The position numbers were made by a program, and so were the translations under genes. Below, in pieces: positions 46,145 to 55,799 of a stretch of 64,000 nucleotides of DNA. Positions within the stretch are counted from its first letter, which is position 1. Each line of letters begins with the position of its first letter. A model generated the notes under the pieces. The model saw nothing but the letters and a program-made list of their open reading frames with translations, had not been told where the DNA came from and did no database searches. This DNA comes from Chlorobaculum limnaeum (lineage in GTDB: Bacteria > Bacteroidota > Chlorobiia > Chlorobiales > Chlorobiaceae): assembly GCF_001747405.1 (NCBI RefSeq), contig NZ_CP017305.1, forward strand, positions 1,072,001 through 1,136,000, given 5' to 3'.

Positions 46145-47644
46145 ATGACCAATATTGCCGTACTTGGCACCGCCTCGGACGCGGGCAAGAGCATCGTGGC
46201 CACCGCGCTCTGCCGCATTTTCCGCAACGCGGGCATCGACGTAGCGCCGTTCAAGGCGCAGAACATGTCGAACAACTCCGGCGTCACGCCCGACGGCTTC
46301 GAGATGGGGCGGGCGCAGATCGTGCAGGCGCAGGCCGCGCGGGTCGCGCCCCACGCCGACATGAACCCGGTGCTGCTCAAGCCCAACACCGACACCGGCG
46401 CGCAGGTCGTGCTGCAAGGCAAGGTCTGCACGGACAAAACGGCGCGTGAATACTTCGGCGACACGCGGCGCTGGGCGGAGGCGGCCTTCGAGAGCCTCGA
46501 CCGCCTGAAGGCGCGGCACGAGATGATCGTGCTCGAAGGGGCCGGATCGTGCGCCGAGATGAACCTCTACGAGCGCGATTTCGTCAACTTCAAGAGCGCC
46601 CGCCGTGCCGGGGCGGCGGTGATCCTCGTGGCCGACATCGACCGTGGCGGCGTCTTCGCGCAGGTCGCGGGCACGCTCGCCGTGATTCCTCCAGAGGATC
46701 GGGCGCTGGTCAAAGGGGTGATCATAAATCGCTTCCGGGGCGACAAGTCGCTCTTCGAGGATGGCGTAAAAATGCTTGAATCGATGACCGGCGTGCCGGT
46801 GCTTGGCGTGATTCCCTATTTTCGCGGCTTCACGATCGATGCCGAGGATGCCGTGCCGCTCTCCTCGGTGGTCGATCCCAGGCGCGAGCCCTCCGCCGAC
46901 AAGATCGGCATCGCGGCGATCTACTTCCCGCACATCTCGAACTTCACCGACCTCTCGCCGCTGGAGCAGGATCTGTCCACAGAGCTGCACTACCTGCACC
47001 ATCCGAAGCCGCTCGACAGCTACAAGGCGCTGGTGCTGCCGGGTTCGAAGAACGTGCGCGGCGATTTCGAATGGCTCGAACGGATGGGGTGGCGCAAAGA
47101 GATCGAGGCGTTCCGGGCGAGGGGCGGCGTGATCGTTGGCCTCTGCGGCGGCTACCAGATGCTCGGCGAGCGCATTGCCGATCCGCACGGCGTCGAGGGC
47201 GCTCCGGGCGCGAGCGCGGGGCTTGGGATGCTGCCCGTCGAGACGGTGCTCGAACGCGAAAAAGCGCTCTGTAACAGCGTCGGAAAACTTGCAGAAAGCT
47301 CATGCTTCGTCAGCGGTTACGAGATTCACATGGGCCGCACGACGCTCGCCGGGGGCGCGTCGCCGCTCATCGAGGTGACGGAGCGCAACGGCGTCGCGTC
47401 TGAAGAGTTCGACGGCGCGAAGAGCGAGGACGGGCGGGTGATGGGCACCTATTTCCACGGCTTTTTCGACGAACCCGGCGTCCGCGCATGGTTCTTGCGG
47501 CTGCTCGACAGCGGCTACGAACCCGCCGCGTCTGCCGCCGCCGATCCGTTCGAGCTGCTTGCCGCGCACTTTGCGGAGAATCTCGATCTCGACGCGCTCT
47601 TCGCCATCGCCGGTATTTCCGTCACGAAGGGGAGCGCGTCATGA
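46145..47644 (+). CDS. cobQ: Cobyric acid synthase
   Basis: A 499-residue amidotransferase that amidates four side chains (b, d, e, g) of adenosylcobyrinic a,c-diamide. The N-terminal synthetase domain begins with Thr-Ala-Ser-Asp-Ala-Gly-Lys-Ser and has Lys-Ala-Gln-Asn-Met-Ser-Asn-Asn-Ser near residue 39; the C-terminal glutaminase domain has the nucleophile in Gly-Leu-Cys-Gly-Gly-Tyr-Gln-Met near 334 and the His in Gly-Thr-Tyr-Phe-His-Gly near 435. A GTG at 46124, overlapping the bluB stop as GTGA, is an alternative start adding seven residues. Confidence 0.95.
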   Translation: MTNIAVLGTASDAGKSIVATALCRIFRNAGIDVAPFKAQNMSNNSGVTPDGFEMGRAQIVQAQAARVAPHADMNPVLLKPNTDTGAQVVLQGKVCTDKTAREYFGDTRRWAEAAFESLDRLKARHEMIVLEGAGSCAEMNLYERDFVNFKSARRAGAAVILVADIDRGGVFAQVAGTLAVIPPEDRALVKGVIINRFRGDKSLFEDGVKMLESMTGVPVLGVIPYFRGFTIDAEDAVPLSSVVDPRREPSADKIGIAAIYFPHISNFTDLSPLEQDLSTELHYLHHPKPLDSYKALVLPGSKNVRGDFEWLERMGWRKEIEAFRARGGVIVGLCGGYQMLGERIADPHGVEGAPGASAGLGMLPVETVLEREKALCNSVGKLAESSCFVSGYEIHMGRTTLAGGASPLIEVTERNGVASEEFDGAKSEDGRVMGTYFHGFFDEPGVRAWFLRLLDSGYEPAASAAADPFELLAAHFAENLDLDALFAIAGISVTKGSAS

Positions 47645-48747
47645 GCGGCGACCATCTGCTTGCACACTGCCACGGCGACCGCACGGGTGAGCTGGCGGGC
47701 GGCGGCGCGGCGCTCGATTTCAGCGTCAACCTCGCGCCGGTCGCGCCGCCGCTCTCGGCGCTGTCCGCGTCGATCCCGCTCGCGCCATATCCCTCGATGG
47801 ACGGGCGCGGCGTTCGCGATTTTTACGTCGCCTGCTTCGGTCTCGATCCTGAATGCGTCCTCGCCACGAACGGGGCGATCGAGGGCCTCTACCTCGTGCC
47901 GCGAGCGCTCGGCATGAAGCGCGTGCTCGTGCCCCAGCCATCATTCTTCGATTACGGACGCGCCTGCCGCCTCGCCGGTGTGGAGGTCGTTCCGCTTGCA
48001 CTGAGCGAGGCCGACGGCTTCGCCTTTCCCGGCATCGACGAGCTGGCCGAGGTGCTTGCCGGGTGCGACGCGCTCCTGGCCGGAAGCCCGAACAACCCTA
48101 CCGGCACGCTGATTCCCAAGGAGCTGCTGCTGGCGCTGGCCTGCCGCTTTCCGGAGAAGCAGTTCATCATCGACGAGGCGTTTATCCAGTTCACGGAGGA
48201 TTTTCCGTCGAACTCACTCATGCCGGAGATTCGGGCGTTCAGGAACATCGTGGTGATCCATTCGCTCACCAAATTTTACGCCATCGCCGGACTGCGGCTT
48301 GGCGCAATCGTGGCGCATCCGTCGATGATCGAGCGGCTCTACGGCCACAAGGAGCCGTGGACGGTCAACGTTGTCGCGGAGCACGCCGCCAGGCTGCTGC
48401 TGCACTGCGGCGAGTACGAAGAGGAGGTGCGCTCCATCATCCGCGAGGGACGCCAACAGATTGCCGACGGGCTGGCCGGGAACTCCGCGATTACGCTGCA
48501 CGGCGGGGCGGCGAACTTCTTTTTCGCCTCCGTCGCAGACGGCCTCACGCTCGACGCGCTGCTCGCCCATCTCCGGTTGCGCGGCATCCTCGTGCGCGAT
48601 TGCCGGAACTTCGAGGGCGTTCCTCCCAGATTTTTCCGCTTCTGTATCCGCACGTCCGAGGAGAACTCCCGACTGATCGAGGTGTTGAACGACTTCGCCG
48701 AAGTGTCGAAGCAGGTAAAAGCTGACGCGCTGGAGGCGGTGTCGTGA
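47641..48747 (+). CDS. cobD: L-threonine-O-3-phosphate decarboxylase (CobD type)
   Basis: A 368-residue PLP enzyme that makes (R)-1-amino-2-propanol phosphate, the arm linking the corrin ring to the lower ligand. Features are Phe-Ser-Val-Asn-Leu near residue 28, Ala-Thr-Asn-Gly-Ala near 80, Gly-Ser-Pro-Asn-Asn-Pro-Thr-Gly near 152, Asp-Glu-Ala-Phe-Ile near 178, and the Schiff-base lysine in Ser-Leu-Thr-Lys-Phe-Tyr near 208. ATG 47641 overlaps the cobQ stop (ATGA), showing translational coupling. In Pseudomonas naming this is CobC. Confidence 0.92.
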   Translation: MSGDHLLAHCHGDRTGELAGGGAALDFSVNLAPVAPPLSALSASIPLAPYPSMDGRGVRDFYVACFGLDPECVLATNGAIEGLYLVPRALGMKRVLVPQPSFFDYGRACRLAGVEVVPLALSEADGFAFPGIDELAEVLAGCDALLAGSPNNPTGTLIPKELLLALACRFPEKQFIIDEAFIQFTEDFPSNSLMPEIRAFRNIVVIHSLTKFYAIAGLRLGAIVAHPSMIERLYGHKEPWTVNVVAEHAARLLLHCGEYEEEVRSIIREGRQQIADGLAGNSAITLHGGAANFFFASVADGLTLDALLAHLRLRGILVRDCRNFEGVPPRFFRFCIRTSEENSRLIEVLNDFAEVSKQVKADALEAVS

Positions 48748-49700
48748 CCTGGTTGCTGATGCCAGCGGCGTTCCTGCTCGATCTGCTACTTGGCGATCCG
48801 CAGTGGTTTCCGCATCCGGTGCGGCTGGTCGGCAAGCTCGCGATCGGCGCGGAGCGTCTTTTTCGTGGCATGGCATTTCTGCCGCTGAGGATGGCCGGGG
48901 CACTGACGGCGGCGACCGTCATCACGGCGACTGTCGTGACGGTGCTGGCGCTCGTGGTGGCGGCGTTTCTCCTTCATCCGCTTGCTGGCGTCGTGGCGTC
49001 TGTGCTCTTGCTCTATTTCGCGATTGCGCCGCGCGATCTTTACGATCACGCCGCCGCCGTCCGCGATGCGCTGCTCGCAAGCGATCTCGAACTCGCCCGC
49101 CGGAGGGTGGCGATGATGGTCGGTCGTGATACCTCGACGCTCGACGAAGAAGGCGTTGCGCGGGCCGCCGTAGAGAGCGTGGCGGAGAATACGTCGGATG
49201 GCGTGACCGCGCCGCTCTTTTACGGCATCCTTTTCGGCCCGGCGGGAGCTTGGCTCTACAAGGCGTCGAACACGCTCGACTCGATGTTCGGCTATCGCAA
49301 CGAGCGCTATCGCGAGTTCGGCTGGGCCTCTGCGCGGTTCGACGACCTTCTCAATTTTCTCCCGGCGAGGCTGACGGTTTTGGCGGTTGCGGGCGCGGCG
49401 TTTATTTTACGGCTCGATCCGGCGGCGACGTTCCGCTCGGTCATGGAAGCCGCGAGGCGGCACGAGAGTCCGAATGCGGGCTATCCCGAATCGGCCTTCG
49501 CCGGGGCGCTCGGCGTCACGCTCGGCGGCGAGCGGAGTTACGGTGGCGTCACCAAAACCGTGCCGACGCTTGGCATCCGCGAAGGCGCGATGGAGGCCGC
49601 CACGATCAGCCGCGCCATGCGCCTGATGTATGTTGCATCGGCGATTTTCATGGCTGGGGGCACAGGGCTGCTTTTTGCCGCCGGGATGTTTATGCAGTGA
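48744..49700 (+). CDS. cbiB: Adenosylcobinamide-phosphate synthase
   Basis: A 318-residue membrane enzyme that attaches aminopropanol (phosphate) to cobyric acid. It has about five hydrophobic segments, an N-terminal [14 protein letters not shown] signature at residues 14-27, and Ala-Glu-Asn-Thr-Ser-Asp-Gly near 150. The GTG start at 48744 overlaps the cobD stop (GTGA), so it is coupled to it. A 79-bp repeat element follows the gene. Confidence 0.93.
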   Translation: MTWLLMPAAFLLDLLLGDPQWFPHPVRLVGKLAIGAERLFRGMAFLPLRMAGALTAATVITATVVTVLALVVAAFLLHPLAGVVASVLLLYFAIAPRDLYDHAAAVRDALLASDLELARRRVAMMVGRDTSTLDEEGVARAAVESVAENTSDGVTAPLFYGILFGPAGAWLYKASNTLDSMFGYRNERYREFGWASARFDDLLNFLPARLTVLAVAGAAFILRLDPAATFRSVMEAARRHESPNAGYPESAFAGALGVTLGGERSYGGVTKTVPTLGIREGAMEAATISRAMRLMYVASAIFMAGGTGLLFAAGMFMQ

Positions 49701-49771
49701 AGGCAGGTCGGCAGGAATCGACAGAAAGGGAAATTGGGCTGAAGCCCATGAAAGTTTGTTCAGTTCGATAT

Positions 49772-49850
49772 CCCCGGTTTGAAAACCGGGGCAATGGGAA
49801 TGCAAGAGGTCTGAATGTCCGCAGGGCTGAAACCCCGCTGAGTGTAAGAG
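49772..49850 (+). repeat. 79-bp two-hairpin element, copy 2
   Basis: The first stem is CCCCGGTTTGAAAACCGGGG, so it differs from the other copies by a compensatory C-G to T-A change. The second hairpin is GCAGGG...CCCCGC with one A-C mismatch. It is bordered upstream by a GGGCTGAAGCCC hairpin at about 49736. It lies between cbiB and cobO. Confidence 0.88.
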
Positions 49851-49949
49851 CGGGTTTTGTGGTTCAGCCGTTTTTCCCGAATAGTTGAAATCATGGCACT
49901 TTTCAGAGGTCTCCTCAAAAGTGTCGTTAACTCTCTAATCAATCTGATT

Positions 49950-50474
49950 ATGACACAGAAAAGGGTTCTCCTCTTTACCGGCAACGGCAAAGGCAAAAGC
50001 ACGGCGGCGTTCGGAATGCTCTCCCGCGCCCTCGGCCATGGCATGAAGGCTCGCGTCATCCAGTTTGTCAAGGCGCAGGAGGGGGTTGGTGAGGTGCTTT
50101 TCTTCACGCGCTTCGAGGATGTCGAATGGGATCACTACGGCAAAGGGTTCCTGCCGACCAACCCCGACAGCCCGATGATGGAGAAGCACAAGCAGGCGGC
50201 GGAGTTCGGCTTCGAGGAGGCGCTCGACGCGCTGGCTTCGGACGAGTACGATTTCGTGCTGCTCGACGAGGTGTGTTTCGCGCTGTCAAAGGAGATCATT
50301 CCGCTCGAACCGCTCATCGAGGCGATTGTCAACGCCAGCGACAAAATCATCGTGCTGACCGGCCGCAACGCGCCGCAGGCACTCATCGATCTGGCCGACA
50401 CCGTGACCGAGATGCGCATGGTCAAGCATGGCTACGAGCAGGGTCTGCTTTCGCAGGCCGGAGTGGAGGAGTGA
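49950..50474 (+). CDS. cobO: Cob(I)yrinic acid a,c-diamide adenosyltransferase
   Basis: A 174-residue CobA/CobO/BtuR-type adenosyltransferase that attaches the 5'-deoxyadenosyl group to Co(I). It has the variant P-loop Gly-Asn-Gly-Lys-Gly-Lys-Ser-Thr at residues 11-18, which binds ATP in the reverse orientation, and the Asp-Glu-Val (Leu-Leu-Asp-Glu-Val-Cys) Walker B. ATG 49950 opens Met-Thr-Gln-Lys-Arg-Val-Leu-Leu-Phe-Thr-Gly; an upstream ATG at 49893 adds a non-conserved stretch. It is the first gene of the block behind repeat copy 2. Confidence 0.93.
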   Translation: MTQKRVLLFTGNGKGKSTAAFGMLSRALGHGMKARVIQFVKAQEGVGEVLFFTRFEDVEWDHYGKGFLPTNPDSPMMEKHKQAAEFGFEEALDALASDEYDFVLLDEVCFALSKEIIPLEPLIEAIVNASDKIIVLTGRNAPQALIDLADTVTEMRMVKHGYEQGLLSQAGVEE

Positions 50475-50524
50475 GTCTGGCGAAGGGAGGCTCCACATCC
50501 AGATGCGGTGACGGCTGCCGCCCG

Positions 50525-51517
50525 ATGCCGGTGAAGGGTTCGCCGAAGAACCGCCGCCGGGCGCTCCTGCTTGTCGCCGCCTTGCCGCTGCTCTTCGCCG
50601 TGTCGGCGCTGCTCGGGCCGTCGGGCGTCGGCCTGCCCGACACGGCGACTGTTTCGGGCCGCGCGATTCTCGATCTGCGGCTCGGGCGCTTCTTCATGGG
50701 GATGCTCGTTGGCGCGGCGCTCTCGACCTCCGGCACGGTGTTCCAGGCGATCCTGCGCAATCCGCTCGCCGAACCCTACGTGCTCGGCGTGAGCGGCGGC
50801 GCGGGACTTGGCGCGGCGTTGAGCATCCTCGTTGGCGGGGCGTTCATCGGCGCGATTGGCCTGCCGCTGACCGCCTTTGCCTTCGCGCTTATCACTCTTT
50901 TCGCCGTTTATGCCATCGCCAACCAGGGGGGCGTGCCGTCGGTTTACAGCCTGATCCTGAGCGGCGTGATCGTCAGCGCCATCTGTTCGAGCGTCATCAT
51001 GTTCCTCGTTTCGACCGCCGACATCGAGGGGATGCACACCGTGGTGTGGTGGATGCTTGGCAATCTTCAGCCCTCTTCGTGGAGCGAGCAACTCGTGTCG
51101 CTCGTTATCATCTTTGCCGCCTCCGGCGCGTTGTGGCTGCTCGCTCCGGCGCTGAATGTGCTGACGCTCGGACGCGAAATGGCCCACTATCAGGGCCTCG
51201 ACGCCGGATTCGTCACCATTTCGAGCCTTCTGCTTTCGACCATGCTCGCGGCGACGGCGGTCTCGATGGGCGGCATGATCGGCTTCGTCGGCCTGATCGT
51301 GCCGCACGTCATGCGGGCGCTCTTCGGCCCCGACCACCGCTGGCTGATTCCCGCCTCGGCCATCGGTGGCGGCGCGTTCCTCGTGCTCTGCGATGCGCTG
51401 GCCAGAACCATCATGGCCCCGGTCGAGATTCCGGTCGGCGTCGTCACGGCGCTGGCGGGCGGCCCCTTTTTCCTCATCGTGCTGCGCAAAAAAATGAAGT
51501 ATGCCTGGACCGACTGA
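50525..51517 (+). CDS. btuC: Corrinoid ABC-transporter permease (FecCD/BtuC family)
   Basis: A 330-residue inner-membrane permease with about nine or ten transmembrane segments. Family motifs are Leu-Arg-Leu-Gly-Arg-Phe near residue 57, Asn-Pro-Leu-Ala-Glu-Pro-Tyr-Val-Leu-Gly near 79, and Gly-Leu-Ile-Val-Pro-His-Val-Met-Arg near 256. A GTG at 50471, overlapping the cobO stop as GTGA, is an in-frame alternative that would add 18 residues with two Cys. It overlaps the ATPase gene by 17 bp. Confidence 0.92.
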   Translation: MPVKGSPKNRRRALLLVAALPLLFAVSALLGPSGVGLPDTATVSGRAILDLRLGRFFMGMLVGAALSTSGTVFQAILRNPLAEPYVLGVSGGAGLGAALSILVGGAFIGAIGLPLTAFAFALITLFAVYAIANQGGVPSVYSLILSGVIVSAICSSVIMFLVSTADIEGMHTVVWWMLGNLQPSSWSEQLVSLVIIFAASGALWLLAPALNVLTLGREMAHYQGLDAGFVTISSLLLSTMLAATAVSMGGMIGFVGLIVPHVMRALFGPDHRWLIPASAIGGGAFLVLCDALARTIMAPVEIPVGVVTALAGGPFFLIVLRKKMKYAWTD

Positions 51518-52796
51518 CCGCCAGAAACCGGCCCTCGCCTTCCGGGGCGTCACCGCCGGGTACAAGGGGCGCACGGTGCTGCGCGAGGTCGATTTCGAGA
51601 TCGCCGAGGGGGAGTTCGTCTCGCTCATCGGCCCGAACGGCTCCGGCAAGAGCACCATGCTCAAGACGGCGACCGGCCTCTTGAGACCGCTCGAAGGGCG
51701 GGTCGAGGTGTTCGGGCGCGAAGTCTCGTCGCTCAAACCGCGCGAGCGGGCCTCGCTCATCGGCGTGGTGCCGCAGAAGCTCGACTCGCCGATGGCCTTC
51801 ACAGTCGGCGAGATCGTCATGATCGGGCGCAGCGTGCGCGGACGGTGGGGCGGGCCGGACGCGGCGGATCACGACAGCGCCGAGCGGGCGATGATCTACA
51901 CCAACGTGCTCGACCTGAAAGATCGCCTCTTCAACCAGCTCAGCGCGGGCGAGCAGCAGCGCACGGCGCTCGCGATGGCCCTCGCGCAGGAGCCGCGCAT
52001 CATCATGCTCGACGAGTCGATCGCGCACCTCGACATCAACCACAGCCAGGAGGTGCTGCGCATCCTGATGAACATCAACCGCGAAGAGAAGATCACCGTG
52101 CTGCTCGTGAGCCACGACCTCAACCTCGCCGCGCAGATCGCCGACCGCTTGATGCTCATCGACAAGGGGCGGCTCGTGCGCAACGGTTCGCCGGGCGAGG
52201 TGATGGAGGAGGAGCTGCTCCGGCGGGTCTATGACTGCGATCTGCGTGTGCGGCGCGATCCTTTCAGCGGCAATCCGGTGGTGAGCGGCGTGCTCGACGC
52301 GGCGCTACGCCGTCCGTCCGCGCGGAAGCGGCTGCACGTCATCAGCGGCGGCGGATCGGGCATCGAGCTATTCCGGCGTCTCGTCATCGAGGGGTTCGAC
52401 GTGACCGCCGGGGTGCTCAACCGGCTCGACTCCGATTCGGAGGCCGCCCGCGCCCTCGACATTGCCGCCGTGCTCGAACAGCCCTTTTCGCCGGTCGGCG
52501 GCGAGGCGCTCTCGCAGGCGCGACGCATGGTCGATGCAGCGGATGGCGTCGTCGTCGGTCTCGTGCCCTTCGGCCCCGGCAACCTCGTCAATCTCGATCT
52601 CGCCGAACTGGCGCTGAAGGCGGGCAAGCCGGTGTGGCTCGCCGCAGGCATCGCCTCGCGCGACTACACGCCCGGCAAAGCGGCGGCGGCCAAAGCTCGC
52701 GAACTCTGCGACGGCGGGGCGGTGGAGTGGTCGAACATTCATGAACTCATGGCCCGGATCGAACAGACCTGGCCGCAACCAGAGACGCAGCATTGA
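51501..52796 (+). CDS. btuD: Corrinoid ABC-transporter ATPase with extra C-terminal domain
   Basis: A 431-residue ABC ATPase, far longer than the usual 250. Residues 10-245 carry Walker A Gly-Pro-Asn-Gly-Ser-Gly-Lys-Ser-Thr, signature Leu-Ser-Ala-Gly-Glu-Gln-Gln-Arg, Walker B Ile-Ile-Met-Leu-Asp-Glu-Ser, and the H-loop. Residues about 275-431 form an extra domain with a Gly-Gly-Gly-Ser-Gly loop near its start, an Asn-Arg-Leu-Asp-Ser-Asp-Ser-Glu and a Val-Pro-Phe-Gly-Pro-Gly-Asn. This looks like a small Rossmann-like fold that might bind a nucleotide or corrinoid, but its function is unknown. Confidence 0.9.
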   Translation: MPGPTDRQKPALAFRGVTAGYKGRTVLREVDFEIAEGEFVSLIGPNGSGKSTMLKTATGLLRPLEGRVEVFGREVSSLKPRERASLIGVVPQKLDSPMAFTVGEIVMIGRSVRGRWGGPDAADHDSAERAMIYTNVLDLKDRLFNQLSAGEQQRTALAMALAQEPRIIMLDESIAHLDINHSQEVLRILMNINREEKITVLLVSHDLNLAAQIADRLMLIDKGRLVRNGSPGEVMEEELLRRVYDCDLRVRRDPFSGNPVVSGVLDAALRRPSARKRLHVISGGGSGIELFRRLVIEGFDVTAGVLNRLDSDSEAARALDIAAVLEQPFSPVGGEALSQARRMVDAADGVVVGLVPFGPGNLVNLDLAELALKAGKPVWLAAGIASRDYTPGKAAAAKARELCDGGAVEWSNIHELMARIEQTWPQPETQH

Positions 52797-52797
52797 T

Positions 52798-53589
52798 ATG
52801 AACCGTTATCCCTTCAGGCTCGGCACCTCCTCCTACATCATCCCGGACGACATTCTGCCCAACGTGCGCTACCTCGCGGGCAAGGTGCAGGACATCGAAC
52901 TCGTGCTCTTCGAGTCCGACGAGTTCAGCAACCTGCCATCGCCGGAGGTGATCCGCGAGCTGGTCGCGCTGGCCGGGGAGCACGGTCTTACCTACTCGGT
53001 GCACCTGCCGCTGGACGTTTATCTCGGCAGCCCTTTTCGGGATGAGCGGGAGCGCTCGGTCGGCAAGTGCCGCAGGATTATCGACCTCACCGAAGCGCTG
53101 CCGAAATCGGCCTTCGTGATGCACTTCGAGGCGGGCAAAGGGGTGGACATCAACACTTTTTCCGACGAGGAACGGCAGATTTTCGTGGAGAGTCTCGGCG
53201 ATTCAGCGCGGATGCTGCTCGACGGCTGCGGCCATCCGGCCAGCATGTTCTGCGCCGAGAACCTGAACTACCCCTTCGAGATCGTCTGGCCGGTGGTCGA
53301 AAAGTTCGGCTTCTCGGTGACGCTCGACGTAGGCCATCTCGAATACTACGGCTTCCCGACCGCCGACTATCTCGACCGCTACCTGCCACGCACGAAAGTG
53401 CTGCACATGCACGGCACGACGGAGGGGCGCGACCACAACTCGCTCGCCTTCATGCGCCCCGAAGCGCTCGACATGGTGGTCGAAGCGCTGCGGAAAGCTG
53501 AAGGCGAACCGAAGGTGTTCACGCTGGAGATATTCTCGGAGGCTGATTTCCTGTCGTCGTGCCAGGCGCTGGAGCGGTTTGGGGTGTGA
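52798..53589 (+). CDS. cbiR: Cobamide-remodelling phosphodiesterase, CbiR-like
   Basis: A 263-residue protein of the xylose-isomerase-like TIM-barrel (AP endonuclease 2) superfamily. It has His-Leu-Pro-Leu-Asp near residue 70, His-Phe-Glu-Ala near 108, Cys-Ala-Glu-Asn-Leu near 155, Asp-Val-Gly-His-Leu near 178, and His-Met-His-Gly near 201, forming the His/Glu/Asp metal-site set. In this cobalamin context CbiR, which cleaves the nucleotide loop so another lower ligand can be fitted, is the best match. It follows btuD by 1 bp. Confidence 0.85.
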   Translation: MNRYPFRLGTSSYIIPDDILPNVRYLAGKVQDIELVLFESDEFSNLPSPEVIRELVALAGEHGLTYSVHLPLDVYLGSPFRDERERSVGKCRRIIDLTEALPKSAFVMHFEAGKGVDINTFSDEERQIFVESLGDSARMLLDGCGHPASMFCAENLNYPFEIVWPVVEKFGFSVTLDVGHLEYYGFPTADYLDRYLPRTKVLHMHGTTEGRDHNSLAFMRPEALDMVVEALRKAEGEPKVFTLEIFSEADFLSSCQALERFGV

Positions 53590-53632
53590 TGGGGTCGTTA
53601 TGACTCCGGCCATTAAAATTCTTAACCAATTG

Positions 53633-53652
53633 CCCCGGACTTCAGTCCGGGG
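53633..53652. repeat. GC-rich palindrome related to the 79-bp element
   Basis: CCCCGGACTTCAGTCCGGGG is a perfect palindromic hairpin just upstream of copy 3. It is followed at about 53679-53695 by GGGCTTTAGCCC, in inverted sense to the GGGCTGAAGCCC hairpins flanking copies 1 and 2. Confidence 0.6.
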
Positions 53653-53737
53653 TAAAGGGATAATACCCAATAAACATGGGCTTTAGCCCAATCTCTTTCT
53701 GGGGAGAAGGGGAAGAGCGGGGGCGGCGAAATCTGTT

Positions 53738-53816
53738 CCCCGGCTTGAAAGCCGGGGCAAATTGAATGTAAGAGCATTGAATGTCCGAAGGGTTGAAACC
53801 CTTCTGAATGTAAGAG
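53738..53816 (+). repeat. 79-bp two-hairpin element, copy 3
   Basis: It has the same layout as copies 1, 2 and 4, with the second hairpin now GAAGGGTTGAAACCCTTC, a compensatory C-G to A-T change compared with copy 1. It lies between cbiR and cobU, 22 bp before the cobU start. Confidence 0.88.
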
Positions 53817-53837
53817 CGATTATCAATTTCTATTACC

Positions 53838-54362
53838 ATGCCTGAAGTAATTTATGTGACCGGTGGGGCGCGGAGCGGGAAGAGCAGTTATGCGCTCCGG
53901 CTTGCGGAGCCTTACGAGCGCCGGGTGTTTCTCGCCACCGCCGAGGCGTTCGATGGCGAGATGCAGCGGCGCATCGACAAGCATCGCGAGGAGCGCGAGG
54001 AGCAGTTCGTGACCGTCGAGGAGCCGCTCTTCATCGACCGCGCCATCCAGAATCTGCCATCTGGCACAGAAGTTGTGCTGCTCGATTGCCTGACCGTGTG
54101 GCTCGGCAACATGATGCACCATCTCGGCGACGAGGCCGCGATCAGCGAACGCATCGACGCGCTGCTCGACGTGCTGAGCGATCCGCCGTGCGACATCATT
54201 CTCGTCTCGAACGAGGTCGGCATGGGCATCGTGCCGGAAAACGCGATGGCTCGCGAGTTCCGCGACCTGGCCGGAACGCTCAACCGCAAGGTGGCCGAAC
54301 GCGCCACGCAGGCGTATCTCTTGTGCAGCGGCCTGCCGCTTGTTCTGAAGAAGCGGAGTTGA
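53838..54362 (+). CDS. cobU: Adenosylcobinamide kinase / GTP:adenosylcobinamide-phosphate guanylyltransferase
   Basis: A 174-residue bifunctional enzyme activating the corrinoid as GDP-cobinamide. P-loop Gly-Gly-Ala-Arg-Ser-Gly-Lys-Ser-Ser is at residues 9-17, the guanylylated histidine is in Arg-Ile-Asp-Lys-His-Arg near 48, and Val-Ser-Asn-Glu-Val-Gly-Met-Gly near 122 completes the signature. The gene stands alone after repeat copy 3 and before the G-rich repeat block. Confidence 0.95.
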   Translation: MPEVIYVTGGARSGKSSYALRLAEPYERRVFLATAEAFDGEMQRRIDKHREEREEQFVTVEEPLFIDRAIQNLPSGTEVVLLDCLTVWLGNMMHHLGDEAAISERIDALLDVLSDPPCDIILVSNEVGMGIVPENAMAREFRDLAGTLNRKVAERATQAYLLCSGLPLVLKKRS

Positions 54363-54420
54363 TCTGTTTGCGCTTTAGTCCAGGGTTGTGAACGACAGGA
54401 AAGAAATAAAGGAGTCAGGG

Positions 54421-54615
54421 AAATCCCCCCTTAATCCCCCCTTTGCCAAAGGGGGGACAAAATTGAAATCCTCTCTTTAGCAAGAGGGGGGGACAAAATT
54501 GAAAAATTTTCCATCGAGCAAAAAGGGGGGACAAAATAGAAATCCTCTCTTTAGCAAATGGGGGACAAAATAGAAATCCCCCCTTTAGAAAAGGGGGGCA
54601 GGGGGGATTAGGGAT
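54421..54615. repeat. Tandem G-rich repeat block
   Basis: Four imperfect units with a GGGGG-ACAAAAT-GAAATCC core, spaced about 36-38 bp, fill the gap between cobU and cobT. The block is closed at both ends by inverted CCCCCCTT / GGGGGGATTA-type arms. It resembles intergenic C/G-rich palindromic repeats of green sulfur bacteria. No gene is present here. Confidence 0.7.
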
Positions 54616-54733
54616 TCCAAACACCGAAAATCGAAGAGCATTTATTGCCGCCAAAGTAAATAATTAATGCGCTTCCGGTACCGCATCAAACTATCCATAT
54701 TTTTCGTCACCAATTTTAACCTCAGTACCATCC

Positions 54734-55795
54734 ATGACCGACCGATTCCAGCAGCTTCTTGCCTCCATCAAGCCTGTCGATATGTCCCTCACGGGCGCAG
54801 TTCAGGCGCATCTTGATGATCTCACCAAACCGCAGGGGAGCCTTGGGCGGCTCGAAGAGATTGCCATGAAATATTGCATCGCGACCGGCACGACCAGGCC
54901 GTCGCTCTGTAAAAAGAAGGTGTTCTGCTTTGCGGGGGATCATGGCGTGGCCGCCGAGGGGGTTTCGGCCTATCCCGCCGAGGTGACGCCGCAGATGGTC
55001 TACAACATGCTTGGCGGCGGGGCGGCTATCGACGTGCTGTCGCGCCACGCCGGGGCTGATCTCGAAGTGGTCGATATGGGTGTCAATCACGACTTCGCGG
55101 AGCATCCGATGCTGCGCCGCTGCAAGGTGAAGCACGGCTCGGCGAACATGGCGCACGGACCGGCGATGAGCCTCGACGAGACGCTTCAGGCGATCATGGC
55201 TGGCGCGGAACTGGCCATCGAGGCTCGCGAGCAGGGGTACGACTTGCTTGCCACCGGCGAGATGGGCATCGCCAACACCACGCCCGCGACGGCGCTCTAC
55301 TCGGTGCTGCTCGACCTGCCGGTCGAGGCGATCACCGGGCGCGGCACGGGCATCGACGACGAGCGACTCCGCCACAAGATCGCGGTCATCGAGAAATCAA
55401 TCGAGGTCAATCGCGCGAGCCTTGCCACGCCGCTCGAAGTGCTGGCGGCGCTTGGCGGCTTCGAGATCGCGGGTATTTGCGGCCTGATTCTCGGCGCGGC
55501 GTCGGTCGGGATGCCGGTGGTGGTCGATGGCTTCATCTCGAGTTCTGCGGCAGTGTGCGCCATCAAGCTCTCGTGCAAGGTGAGCGATTATCTTTTCTTC
55601 AGCCACCTCTCCAACGAGCAGGGGCATCGCGCGGTGATGCAGAAGCTCGGCGCGAGGCCGATTCTCGATCTCGACCTGCGGCTCGGCGAAGGCACTGGCG
55701 CAGCGATGGCGATGCAGGTGATCGAAGCATCGGTGAAAATCTGCAACGAAATGGCTACCTTCAGCTCGGCGGGAGTTTCCGGCAAAAACGACTGA
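54734..55795 (+). CDS. cobT: Nicotinate-nucleotide:dimethylbenzimidazole phosphoribosyltransferase
   Basis: A 353-residue enzyme that makes alpha-ribazole phosphate from the lower-ligand base and nicotinate mononucleotide. Family landmarks are [14 protein letters not shown] near residue 27, Phe-Ala-Gly-Asp-His-Gly-Val near 67, Asn-Thr-Thr-Pro-Ala-Thr-Ala near 180, and Gly-Arg-Gly-Thr-Gly near 200. The catalytic Glu lies in the C-terminal Leu-Arg-Leu-Gly-Glu-Gly segment. The alpha/beta hydrolase and cobS genes follow with gaps of 4 bp and a 1-bp overlap. Confidence 0.95.
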   Translation: MTDRFQQLLASIKPVDMSLTGAVQAHLDDLTKPQGSLGRLEEIAMKYCIATGTTRPSLCKKKVFCFAGDHGVAAEGVSAYPAEVTPQMVYNMLGGGAAIDVLSRHAGADLEVVDMGVNHDFAEHPMLRRCKVKHGSANMAHGPAMSLDETLQAIMAGAELAIEAREQGYDLLATGEMGIANTTPATALYSVLLDLPVEAITGRGTGIDDERLRHKIAVIEKSIEVNRASLATPLEVLAALGGFEIAGICGLILGAASVGMPVVVDGFISSSAAVCAIKLSCKVSDYLFFSHLSNEQGHRAVMQKLGARPILDLDLRLGEGTGAAMAMQVIEASVKICNEMATFSSAGVSGKND

Positions 55796-55799
55796 TACC

